Assembly (NCBI GenBank): GCA_034189135.1
Contig: JAXHVO010000081.1
Coordinates: 57,035-121,034 of the forward strand
Origin: Thermodesulfobacteriota bacterium
Lineage (GTDB): Bacteria > Desulfobacterota > Desulfobacteria > Desulfobacterales > JAUWMJ01
Length of the DNA stretch: 64,000 nt
Reading direction: 5' to 3'
In this document: piece by piece, positions 53,777 to 61,850 of the stretch
Layout of the letters: each line of letters begins with the position of its first letter
Position numbering within the stretch: position 1 is the stretch's first letter
The notes under the pieces: generated by a model
Told to the model about the DNA's origin: nothing
What the model saw: the letters and a program-made list of their open reading frames with translations, nothing else
Database searches by the model: none
Translations under genes and position numbers: made by a program

Positions 53777-54868
53777 TCACAAAATGCTTTGTTTTTTACA
53801 GGATAGAAATGATCTGTCCGGCCGGAAGGTGTCTACCAGGAAAAAATAAGGGGTCAGCACAACCATATACCAGAAAAATGAAATGAGTGTGTTGAGGGCG
53901 TCACAGACAGAGTTGTTGGTAACCGGCCAAAAATAGTTGTCGTGGAATCTGAGAAATGGGTAATCTTTGTTTTTTTCAGCGGTGCGGCACAATACATCGA
54001 AAAAATAAAACATCTGCCAGGAGTTCTGACGGATATAACGCCCAATGTAAAACCAGGCACGGATGCTTGCAGAAAATCCAAGGTCATACACAAACATCTT
54101 GATAGCCGCTTCAAAATAGGGCTTTAACAACAGATATCCGGTTTCACTCTGGCTGGCGTAAATGGCTTTCGCTCTTTGAAAAAATTCCATGCGCCCGGTA
54201 CTGTACAGCGCCATGAGCATGCCCATCAGTATATACCGGCGATGGAAGCCTTCGGTTTCAAAACGGCGGCCGGAAGTATATAATAGCCCGGGCAGGGTAA
54301 TCCAGATCCCCCGGATTCTTATTTTCTCGGCCAGTTTCTGGTCCTCCAGGAAATGCTGACTTTCGTCAAAACCACCCAGGCTTTCAAAAAAAGAACGTCT
54401 TAATAGAAGTCCTTGATCGCCGTTGGTGGTATTTATTCTGTTGAAATGTGTTTTGCCTTCAGCATATCTGAATGACATGTTGTTGATTTGGGTCGTGCGG
54501 ATGAATTTAAGGGGGAAATGTCCGGCCACTCTGTCATGATCGGCATGAGTAATTGCTGTGCCCCAGTGTTCGAGAGCATTGGCCAACAGAAGTGGGTCTT
54601 TGATTCTCGTATCCGCGTGCAAAAAAAGAAGATTGTTCCCGGTAGATTTTCTGAATCCCGCGTTGAGCTGACTGGCCCTCCCGCCAGGTGCCTTCACAAT
54701 GACGGGCCCAAAGGGACGGCAGCGTTCTATGGTTTCATCCGTAGAGCCGCCGTCAGAAATGATAATTTGCAGGTTCACATTTTTTTGTGCCTTCAGGTCA
54801 GCCAGCAAAAGCGGCAGGTAGCCCTGTTCATTCAGGGCGGGGATTATGACCGAAAGGTTAAGGCCCAT
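53777..54868 (-). CDS. Family 2 glycosyltransferase
   Basis: 363 residues. GT2 fold: LSVIIPALNEQGYLPLLL, DGGSTDETIERC, LLFLHADTR (DxD-type), then GDQGLLLRRSFFESLGGF and FLEDQKLAEKIRIRG as acceptor motifs. A C-terminal helix (NTLISFFWYMVVLTPYFFLV) suggests membrane association. It resembles the TIGR04283-like GT2 group, but the sugar substrate is not known. Downstream of the antiporter cluster on the same strand, 38 bases away. Confidence 0.88.
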   Translation of the reverse strand: MGLNLSVIIPALNEQGYLPLLLADLKAQKNVNLQIIISDGGSTDETIERCRPFGPVIVKAPGGRASQLNAGFRKSTGNNLLFLHADTRIKDPLLLANALEHWGTAITHADHDRVAGHFPLKFIRTTQINNMSFRYAEGKTHFNRINTTNGDQGLLLRRSFFESLGGFDESQHFLEDQKLAEKIRIRGIWITLPGLLYTSGRRFETEGFHRRYILMGMLMALYSTGRMEFFQRAKAIYASQSETGYLLLKPYFEAAIKMFVYDLGFSASIRAWFYIGRYIRQNSWQMFYFFDVLCRTAEKNKDYPFLRFHDNYFWPVTNNSVCDALNTLISFFWYMVVLTPYFFLVDTFRPDRSFLSCKKQSIL

Positions 54869-54906
54869 GGCTTATTGCTTATCCCTGCACGAGGATAGAG
54901 GGTTGT

Positions 54907-56676
54907 TTATAATCCGACAAAAAAGATCACTGCCAACAGCATCAGGAAAAAGACCGACAGAAGAACAGAAATTCCTGCCGGCATAAGATTGACAGTCTCC
55001 GGTTTGGCATCCTCATTATACCCCTCAGGGGATATGGCCTCTTTACCGACCGTTTGATTATAAAAATCAATCAGGCTGATCAGAGGTTTTCTGCTGACTG
55101 CACCCAGTTTTTCCGGAAGGAACTTTATAAACAGAAAGTCGCATATGTGAGCAATTTTCAGGGAAATACCGGTGATAACAGTTACAACCAATCTGGAGCC
55201 TTTGCGGTAAAACCAGTCGGTATCCAGGTTGATTGCTCTTAGTTCGGCAGGATAATACCCTGAAAGGATCAGCAGGGTAAAAGCCAGGGCACCGAACATC
55301 AGCAGTTGAAGCTGGCCCACGATGTGTGCACCTGTGTAAGGGACATAATCTACCGGGTTGGGCAAAATATCGTATAAGGGCTGGGGAAATAAGCCGATAA
55401 AAACACATAAAAAGGCGGCCATCCCCATGGCAATCATCATGTTCAGCGGAGGTTCTTTGGCCCGGATACCGGAGTCGTGGCCGAAAAAGGTAAAGAAGGG
55501 GACTTTGATCCCGGCGTGATGAAATACACCGGCCGAAGCAAATTGCAGGATGAGCCAGACAACGGTCAGTTTATGATGCCCTGCGGCGCTGATGATCATG
55601 GATTTGCTGATAAAACCACTGAACATGGGAAAGGCGGAAATAGACGCTGCACCAATCATACAGAACAAACAGGTGATCGGCATGGTTTTGTACAAACCTC
55701 CAAGATCGGTGCACCTTATCTTGCCGGTCACATGGAGAACCGCACCTGCGGACATGAACAGCAAGGCTTTGTAAAGGATGTGACAGAACGCATGGGAAAC
55801 GGTTCCGTTAATGGCCAGTGCGGTTCCTATTCCGACACCGCACATCATAAAGCCGACCTGGTTGATCAGGCTGTAAGCCAGTACCCGGCGTATGTCATTT
55901 TCCAAAACCGCATAGAATATGGGTATGGCGGTCATTAAGGCACCCAGCCAGATCAGGAGCTCTGCTCCCGGGAAAATACGCGCCATTACATATACGGCGC
56001 TTTTGGTGGTAAAAGCGCTTAAAAAAACCGCTCCTGTGACTGTGGCTTCAGGATAGGCATCCTGCAACCAGGGGTGCAGGGGAGGAATTGCCGCATTGAC
56101 CGCGATACCCAAAAATATCAGATAGGCTTCAAGCCCTTTAAGCTCCATGTAGGCAAACTCAGTGGTTCCTGTTTTGCTGACATAGATGATGATTCCAGCC
56201 AAAAGAAAGAGGCCTCCGACCACGTGAACCAGTATGTATCGAAATGCAGCGGCGTGTGATTTTGCAGTCCGGCGGGCAAGGATTAAAAATGTAGATGCCA
56301 CGGCCATTATTTCCCAGAAGATATAAAGCGAAAAAAAATCACCGGCAAAGGTGACCCCCAGAGCCCCTCCGGCATATATCAGACCTGCCACATGCTGGAC
56401 ATCATCTTCTACTTTGATTGCAAAAAGGATGGCTATAAACGATATGATGGAGAAAATATAGCCGAATACCAGGCTCAGGCGATCAATGCGGCCAAAAATT
56501 AAGTCGTAATCAAGCAGGCGGACCACCCAGTGCTTTCCTTCAGGAATGGACACCAGTATGTAAAATGCAAGCACCGGAAGAAGGAGCATGTAGGCCGACT
56601 TGATTTTACCTTTTAAAATCGGGATAAATAAAGCACCGATTATAAATATGGCTGCAGGAGGAATCGAATTAATCAT
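54907..56676 (-). CDS. Na+/H+ antiporter subunit D-like (complex-I-type) protein
   Basis: 589 residues, about 15 helices. A Proton_antipo_M family protein related to MrpD and NuoM/NuoN. Conserved Glu in LYIFWEIMAVAST, Lys in FLSAFTTKSAVYVMARIF, and Lys in FSGFISKSMI are visible. The helix-7 Lys is replaced by Asn (AVNAAIPPLHPWLQDAYPEATVTG), a feature that I recall in a sub-group of such antiporter proteins. The C-terminal ~110 residues form an additional region with two helices. It overlaps the 80-residue membrane protein by eight bases. Confidence 0.9.
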   Translation of the reverse strand: MINSIPPAAIFIIGALFIPILKGKIKSAYMLLLPVLAFYILVSIPEGKHWVVRLLDYDLIFGRIDRLSLVFGYIFSIISFIAILFAIKVEDDVQHVAGLIYAGGALGVTFAGDFFSLYIFWEIMAVASTFLILARRTAKSHAAAFRYILVHVVGGLFLLAGIIIYVSKTGTTEFAYMELKGLEAYLIFLGIAVNAAIPPLHPWLQDAYPEATVTGAVFLSAFTTKSAVYVMARIFPGAELLIWLGALMTAIPIFYAVLENDIRRVLAYSLINQVGFMMCGVGIGTALAINGTVSHAFCHILYKALLFMSAGAVLHVTGKIRCTDLGGLYKTMPITCLFCMIGAASISAFPMFSGFISKSMIISAAGHHKLTVVWLILQFASAGVFHHAGIKVPFFTFFGHDSGIRAKEPPLNMMIAMGMAAFLCVFIGLFPQPLYDILPNPVDYVPYTGAHIVGQLQLLMFGALAFTLLILSGYYPAELRAINLDTDWFYRKGSRLVVTVITGISLKIAHICDFLFIKFLPEKLGAVSRKPLISLIDFYNQTVGKEAISPEGYNEDAKPETVNLMPAGISVLLSVFFLMLLAVIFFVGL

Positions 56677-56911
56677 AGTAATTTTCTTTTCTTTTGACTA
56701 TTTTGCGCAATATTTTTGCGATAAATATTAAAGCCACACAAGAGACAAACCCATAAACGGCAAAAAATTCAGGCGCAGCTTCCCAGGGGAAATCGCCATG
56801 TTTATGAACGAAGAAATCAGCAATTAACAGGATGGCAAGGGATGCATAAAAAATATATAAAAGTTTATTCACATTTTCGGGTTTATCGAAAATCTTTAAT
56901 TCTTTTTTCAT
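56669..56911 (-). CDS. Small two-helix membrane protein of the antiporter cluster
   Basis: 80 residues, two predicted helices (about 17-34 and 46-65: LLYIFYASLAILLIADFF and AVYGFVSCVALIFIAKIL), basic C-terminus (KRKENYYD). No named domain. It overlaps the large subunit by eight bases and follows the 44-residue gene by 55 bases, so it is likely a subunit of the same complex. ATG at 56911. Confidence 0.75.
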   Translation of the reverse strand: MKKELKIFDKPENVNKLLYIFYASLAILLIADFFVHKHGDFPWEAAPEFFAVYGFVSCVALIFIAKILRKIVKRKENYYD

Positions 56912-56965
56912 TTGACCTTCATCTCCATTATTCGGTTAAGCCGGAAAAATAAAACGTAAACAGTG

Positions 56966-57100
56966 CTAAAAACTTCTCCAGAAAATAATACCCAGCCATA
57001 ACACAGCGATTATGATGGCGGCATGAAATATTGTTACATATACCGGAATGGGCTCGTGTGAGAGCTCCATCTTCTCTTCGGGTGCTTTTTCTTCACTCAT
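56966..57100 (-). CDS. 44-residue single-helix membrane protein
   Basis: Short gene often missed: MSEEKAPEEKMELSHEPIPV followed by one helix (about 21-42, YVTIFHAAIIIAVLWLGIIF) and WRSF. SD aggag lies 7 bases before the ATG. It begins three bases after the stop of the large antiporter subunit (57104-58582) and is on the same strand. An acidic N-terminus outside, one helix and a tight position inside the cluster argue that it is a real small subunit. No family is recognised. Confidence 0.7.
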   Translation of the reverse strand: MSEEKAPEEKMELSHEPIPVYVTIFHAAIIIAVLWLGIIFWRSF

Positions 57101-57103
57101 CGC

Positions 57104-58582
57104 CTATTCTCCTACCAGTCCTATGGCTGCCATTTTTGCCAACTTTATAAAAAAACCAGGATAAATAAATAGCAGCAAAGATACAAATGCGGTAAATACC
57201 GGCGGGGCGATTGCCATCCAAGGGGCTTCCTGGATTTTTACCGGCCCTTGGTCATCACCATCGGTAAAAAAGGCATGATAGGCGATGGGCAGAAAGTAGG
57301 CCGCATTTAGCAAAGAACTGGTTAGAATCACAACCAGTATGGGAATCTGGTGACTATCAATGCATCCCAGTGCCAGATACCATTTGCTTAAAAATCCGCC
57401 AAAAGGGGGCATGCCGATGACACTTAAAGAGCCGAAAAAGAATGCAGCCATAGTAACCGGCATTTTTTTCCCCAACCCTTTCATTTCGCTGATATTTTTT
57501 ATTCCGGTATTGACCAGAATCGCTCCGGCACAGAAAAAGAGGGTGATTTTACCAAAGGCGTGCATGACAATGTGAAGCATTCCTCCGGATATGCCTGAGA
57601 CGCTGATCAAACCTCCGGCCAGAACGATATAAGACAACTGGCCCACCGTGGAGTAAGCCAGTCTGGCCTTTAAGTTATCCTGCTTGAGTGCAAAAAGCGA
57701 AGCCACAATAATGGTGATGGAGGCAAAATAGAGCAAAAAGACATCTAAAGAGAGACTGTTAAGCAGGTCTGTTCCAAATATATATAAGCAAACTCGCAAT
57801 ACGGAAAACACGCCGACTTTAACCACCGCAACTGCATGCAGCAATGCGCTGACAGGTGTTGGAGCAACCATGGCAGATGGCAACCATGCATGTATGGGCA
57901 TGATGGCCGCCTTTCCGATTCCGGCAATAAACAGAAGAAACATCACTGTAAGAACAGTAGTTGAGGCTGCGCCGGTCAATATTCCCTGATTTAAAAAGTC
58001 CAGTGTGCCGGTGAGGTGGTAAGTTAATATGACTGCCGGGAGAAAAAAGGCAATGGATCCCCCCATGAGATAGGTCAAATATTTTCTGCCCGAAGCACGC
58101 GACTGTGCGTCCTGGTGATGGGTGACCAGAGAATAGGTGGAAAGGGACAGCATTTCGTAAAACAGGTAAAGAGTAAGGAGGTTGGCGGAAAATGCAACCC
58201 CCACAGCCGATGAAAGAGCCAAGGCAAAATAGCTGAAATAACGGGTTTGGGAATGCTCTTTCAGAGGTCGCATATACCCGATGGAATAGACGGTGGTTAC
58301 AATCCACAAAGACGAGGAAACCATGGCGAAAAGAAGACCAAAGGCATCTACTTTAAAAGCAATTCCGACTCCGGGAAGGATTTCAACCAAATGATAGACT
58401 ATCTTTTGCCCTCCAAGAACCACAGGCAGCATGGAGGCGATAATGGCGAATTTTATAAATGCAATAACGAAAGTCCAGAATTCTCTTAAGTTCGGTTTTT
58501 TATGAGAGGCAATAATAAGAATGGGGCAGAAAAATGAAAGTGCGATCGCTACAAAAGGTTTGATAGATGTCACTGTTTCCAT
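57104..58582 (-). CDS. Complex-I-type antiporter subunit (MrpD/NuoN-like)
   Basis: 492 residues, 14 helices, Proton_antipo_M domain. All three ion-path residues of the family are seen: Glu in LYLFYEMLSLSTYSL, Lys in GIGKAAIMPIHAWLPSAMVAPTPVSALLHAVAVVKVGVF (two lysines), and Lys in GGFLSKWYLALGC. It closely matches the MrpD/NuoM core and is the first gene of the cluster. No Mrp A, B, C, E, F or G subunits and no Nuo genes are near. SD not evident. Confidence 0.92.
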   Translation of the reverse strand: METVTSIKPFVAIALSFFCPILIIASHKKPNLREFWTFVIAFIKFAIIASMLPVVLGGQKIVYHLVEILPGVGIAFKVDAFGLLFAMVSSSLWIVTTVYSIGYMRPLKEHSQTRYFSYFALALSSAVGVAFSANLLTLYLFYEMLSLSTYSLVTHHQDAQSRASGRKYLTYLMGGSIAFFLPAVILTYHLTGTLDFLNQGILTGAASTTVLTVMFLLFIAGIGKAAIMPIHAWLPSAMVAPTPVSALLHAVAVVKVGVFSVLRVCLYIFGTDLLNSLSLDVFLLYFASITIIVASLFALKQDNLKARLAYSTVGQLSYIVLAGGLISVSGISGGMLHIVMHAFGKITLFFCAGAILVNTGIKNISEMKGLGKKMPVTMAAFFFGSLSVIGMPPFGGFLSKWYLALGCIDSHQIPILVVILTSSLLNAAYFLPIAYHAFFTDGDDQGPVKIQEAPWMAIAPPVFTAFVSLLLFIYPGFFIKLAKMAAIGLVGE

Positions 58583-59000
58583 AATACAGTTAGGGACTCC
58601 GTGAGAAAGTCATCAATAGAGGTCTTGGCAAAACGGCACTTTTCGTAGGTCTCTAAAAATGAATATGCTGGCTAAATGTTTTTAAGTACAGGCACTACAG
58701 ACAGGATGCCTGTACTGTCTTAGCCGGCGCTGATTTTTTTCCATAGCTGTTCAAGCTGACAGGCCTTCAAAAAATACGGCGTATATAAATCAGGAATCCT
58801 TAAATGTCAAAGAAAAACGTATTCTTCCCTCTGTTTTTAAAACGCTGTGGCAGCCACCTTGCAGCTTGACAGGAGCGTTTCGTTTTCCTATGCTGCCGGG
58901 AAAAATATCGTTGTAGGCTTGCCACACACCCGGTATTAAACTCAATATCGATTAGCCTGAAAACTGGCCAAATATTATATTCTAAACGGGAAATGATGAA
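58583..59000. other. Divergent spacer (418 bp) with repeat B and a hairpin
   Basis: No gene. It contains a repeat B end (58619-58643) and a perfect 9-bp hairpin gtacaggca/tgcctgtac (58686-58715). It must hold promoters for the antiporter cluster and the DUF1189 gene. A minus-strand frame of 82 codons (58800-59048) overlaps the next gene and looks spurious. Confidence 0.5.
58619..58643. repeat. Repeat B end
   Basis: gaggtcttggcaaaacgg followed by cactttt, matching the left end of the 61666-61834 element. After it come gtaggtctct and the hairpin at 58686-58715 with an atgcctgt word, also present in the 61666 copy (61730-61741). Confidence 0.6.
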
Positions 59001-60137
59001 GTGAAAAACTACAAAATTGTTTTTGAAGGTAAAATTGCCGAAGGCCATGGTATGGAAGATGTAAAAAAAAACCTGGCCGCTTTATATCAAGTGGATGTGG
59101 GTGAAATCCAGCGTCTCTTTACCGGACGCCCGATCGTGTTAAAAGAGAATCTCGATTATCAAACCGCCATCAACGACAAGGAGACCTTTGAAAAAACGGG
59201 TGCGGTTTGCTCGATTATTTCCGGTAAAACAGACGCTGCACCTTCCGCAGCACCCGATGGAGAAGCAAAGCGCAGCACGACCGGCAATAAGCCAGGGCAG
59301 CCTCAATCACTGCTTCAGCCCCCGCCTTTAAGAACAAACCGGCGGCGATATACCATTTTTCACCCCCTGTTCATGTCGTTTTATTCAAAGGGTTTTTACC
59401 GGGATGTGGCGCAAAACTGGAAAAATTATGCGTTTCTTTATCTGCTATTTCTGCTGGCTTTGTGTTCGGTGGTGAAAACAGTTAAAATTCATTATGATTT
59501 GGCTGATTTTATAACCACACATGCCCCGGCATTTATCAGCCAAATCCCTGCGGTAACCTTTTCAAATGGCAAGGCATCCACAGACCAGGACAAAACCTAT
59601 GTGATCAAAGATCCTAAAAGTGGCCAAGACCTCATTATTGTTGATACCACCGGTCAGGTCAATTCTCTGAATGACACAAACGCAGTCATGCTTCTCACCG
59701 AAACAAAGCTTATCGTTAAAAAAAGTGACAGAGAAACCCAGGTGTTTGCCCTGTCAGACATTGAAGATTTCAGGCTTGATCAGGATGTGGTCTACGGCTG
59801 GCTTGGAATTGTGCAAAAATGGCTGGCTGTGGTATTTTTTCCTTTTCTGGTGTTGGGTTCGTTTTTGTACCGGCTGGTTCAGGTCTTGATTTATGGGATA
59901 ATCGGAATGCTGTTTGCAAGTATCCTTAAAACGGATATTGAATTTCAATCCCTGATCAGTATCAGCATCATGGCCATTACTCCGGTGGTTATGATAGATG
60001 TTTTTATGGGGCCGCCCGGCATATCAGCTGTGTTATGGAAGCTGGTGTGTTTTTTAATTGCCATGGGATATCTTTTTTGGGGTATCAAGGCCAATTCAGC
60101 ACCCCGCGATCAATCAAATATTTTTTTAGAGCAGTGA
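59001..60137 (+). CDS. DUF1189-type membrane protein with N-terminal soluble domain
   Basis: 378 residues starting at GTG 59001 (MKNYKIVFEGKIAEGHG). Residues 1-72 form a small soluble domain (VKKNLAALYQVDVGEIQRLFTGRPIVLKENLD ... FEKTGAVCSII) seen as an N-terminal module in some proteobacterial membrane proteins. A Pro-rich linker follows, then about residues 118-360 match DUF1189: HPLFMSFYSKGFYRDVAQNWKNYAFLYLLFLLALCSVVKTV, IPAVTFSNGKASTDQDKTYVI, LIIVDTTGQVNSLNDTNAVMLLTETKLIVKKS, then three helices. Function unknown. Its end overlaps the HD-GYP gene by 53 bases. Confidence 0.82.
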   Translation: MKNYKIVFEGKIAEGHGMEDVKKNLAALYQVDVGEIQRLFTGRPIVLKENLDYQTAINDKETFEKTGAVCSIISGKTDAAPSAAPDGEAKRSTTGNKPGQPQSLLQPPPLRTNRRRYTIFHPLFMSFYSKGFYRDVAQNWKNYAFLYLLFLLALCSVVKTVKIHYDLADFITTHAPAFISQIPAVTFSNGKASTDQDKTYVIKDPKSGQDLIIVDTTGQVNSLNDTNAVMLLTETKLIVKKSDRETQVFALSDIEDFRLDQDVVYGWLGIVQKWLAVVFFPFLVLGSFLYRLVQVLIYGIIGMLFASILKTDIEFQSLISISIMAITPVVMIDVFMGPPGISAVLWKLVCFLIAMGYLFWGIKANSAPRDQSNIFLEQ

Positions 60138-61650
60138 CAATATTTTCATCGAACGTGGTGCCGATGTCCTTTTCAATAATAGCAAATGCGAGTTCGGGTG
60201 AAAGGGCTTTGTGATAGTATCTTTTGGCGGTTAACGCCTCGAAAACATCTGCAACCGCGATGATTTTTGACATAAAGGGAATGTCTTGGGATTTAAGACC
60301 GTAATATCCCGATCCATCCAGTCGCTCGTGATGGCAGGAGGCAATTTTTGCCACACTGCGATATTTTCGCGTAAAATACATTTTGTCTAAAATTTTTCGT
60401 GTGATCGCCACATGCTGTTTTACCTGTTCGTATTCCAGATGGGATAATTTGCCCTGTTTTTTTAAAATATGGTCATCAATACCTATCTTGCCGTAATCAT
60501 GCAGCAGGGCCGCCACGCTGAGAATATCAATTTCTGTTTCCTTAAACCCCAGCTCGCCGGCGATTCCCACAGCATACTGGGTTACTTTTTGCGAATGCCC
60601 TGCGGTCAGAGGGTCTCTTGCATCAATGGAGGCAGCCATCACTTCTAAAATGCTTTTGAATTGTCTGTGCTGCTGCTGAAAAAGTATGGCGTTTTCTAAT
60701 GATATGGCCACACTGGAAGAAAGAGCCATCAAATGATCTTCATCAGAGTCGGAAAAGTTGGTATCTTTCTTATTTATTGCCTGGATGACTCCGAGCACCT
60801 CACCGGCCTGATTTTTTACCGGTACGCACAGAATGCATCGTGTCCGGTAACCGGTTTTTTCATCCGTGCTTCTGTCAAAACGAGGGTCTGCATAGGCATC
60901 ATCTATGTTCAGCGTTTGGCCGGTAATGGCAACCAGGCCTGCGATGCCCAGGTTCAAGTGTAAACGAATATCTTTCCCTTCATGTCCTATGGTTGCGATC
61001 GAATAAAGCTCCCCTTTATCATTATTAATGAGAAAAACAGATCCACGTTCGCACCGCGTTGATTCACAAAGTTCATCAATAAGTGCTTTTGCTTTGTCTC
61101 TGTCCGGTGTAATGGTGAAGTCGGTTTCATTAAGTGCTGAAATTTTTTTTTGTACTCGCTTTTCGTCTTCTACGGTAAAAAAACCGGCCTTTTTATTGAG
61201 AAGCTCCATGGCACCGATGATGCGGCTGTTTTTAAAATAAAGGGGAGCGGCGATGATGCTTTCTGTTTTAAAGCCTGTAATTTCATCTACATCCGGGTTG
61301 AATCTCGGGTCTTCGTACGCATTTGCCACATTAACCAGCCGTTTGGTTAAAACACACAGGCCGACAATACCCATTCTCAGCTTGATGCGAATTTTATCAA
61401 CTTCCAGATCTTCGGCAAATTTTGTCCAAAGCTCCATGCGATCAAAGTCGAGCAGAAACAAGGTACTTCGATCTGCATTAAGGAATTGGGAAATTTCGGT
61501 AATAATAAGAGGCAGGAGTTGGTTGAAGCTTCTTTCTATGCCGATTTTCTTTTCTATATCAATAAATTTTCTTAAATGCTCATTTTCGGCTTGAAGTTCA
61601 CCAACTGCTTTGATTAATTCAGCAATATCTCTGGAGGACTTATTTTTCAT
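60085..61650 (-). CDS. GAF-GAF-HD-GYP protein (c-di-GMP phosphodiesterase-like)
   Basis: 521 residues from ATG 61650, with gaggg at 7-base spacing; the longer frame begins inside repeat B. Two GAF-like sensory domains come first (about 30-180: ADRSTLFLLDFDR, then LRMGIVGLCVLTKRLVNVANAYEDPRF; about 190-330: CERGSVFLINNDKGELYSIATIGHEGKD, LGIAGLVAITGQTLNIDDAYADPRFDRSTDEKTGYRTRCILCVPV). HD-GYP follows: LLHDYGKIGI (HD) and SCHHERLDGSGYYGLKSQDIPF, where GYP is GYY. That change is found in some family members and may reduce c-di-GMP hydrolysis. Convergent with the DUF1189 gene, overlapping 53 bases. Confidence 0.92.
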   Translation of the reverse strand: MKNKSSRDIAELIKAVGELQAENEHLRKFIDIEKKIGIERSFNQLLPLIITEISQFLNADRSTLFLLDFDRMELWTKFAEDLEVDKIRIKLRMGIVGLCVLTKRLVNVANAYEDPRFNPDVDEITGFKTESIIAAPLYFKNSRIIGAMELLNKKAGFFTVEDEKRVQKKISALNETDFTITPDRDKAKALIDELCESTRCERGSVFLINNDKGELYSIATIGHEGKDIRLHLNLGIAGLVAITGQTLNIDDAYADPRFDRSTDEKTGYRTRCILCVPVKNQAGEVLGVIQAINKKDTNFSDSDEDHLMALSSSVAISLENAILFQQQHRQFKSILEVMAASIDARDPLTAGHSQKVTQYAVGIAGELGFKETEIDILSVAALLHDYGKIGIDDHILKKQGKLSHLEYEQVKQHVAITRKILDKMYFTRKYRSVAKIASCHHERLDGSGYYGLKSQDIPFMSKIIAVADVFEALTAKRYYHKALSPELAFAIIEKDIGTTFDENIVTALKKYLIDRGVLNWP

Positions 61651-61665
61651 TTTGGCCCTCTTATG

Positions 61666-61834
61666 ATGAGACCTTTGCAAAACGGCACTTTAGTGGAGCT
61701 TCAACGCTATCTTCAAAATATTTTACATACAGATGCCTGTCCCGCTATATCATAGCGGAGCGGTTGATCCGTCTGACTGAGGCGGATCGTCTTCCTTGAA
61801 TCTGAACATAAATTTCCATTTTCAAAGGTCTCAT
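61666..61834. repeat. Repeat B, complete copy (169 bp)
   Basis: Perfect 12-bp terminal inverted repeats: atgagacctttg (61666-61677) and caaaggtctcat (61823-61834), continuing as near matches (caaaacgg/ccatttt). Inside are two hairpins, ccgctatatcatagcgg (61742-61758) and a gatccg.../cggatc stem. The HD-GYP ribosome binding site lies next to its left end. This size and structure resemble a MITE; the parent transposase is not here. Confidence 0.72.
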
Positions 61835-61850
61835 GTTAATAATGGTGGTT

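Noticed and set aside
58800..59048. 82-codon minus-strand frame before the DUF1189 gene
   Set aside because: Overlaps the well-supported DUF1189 gene and has no recognisable features.
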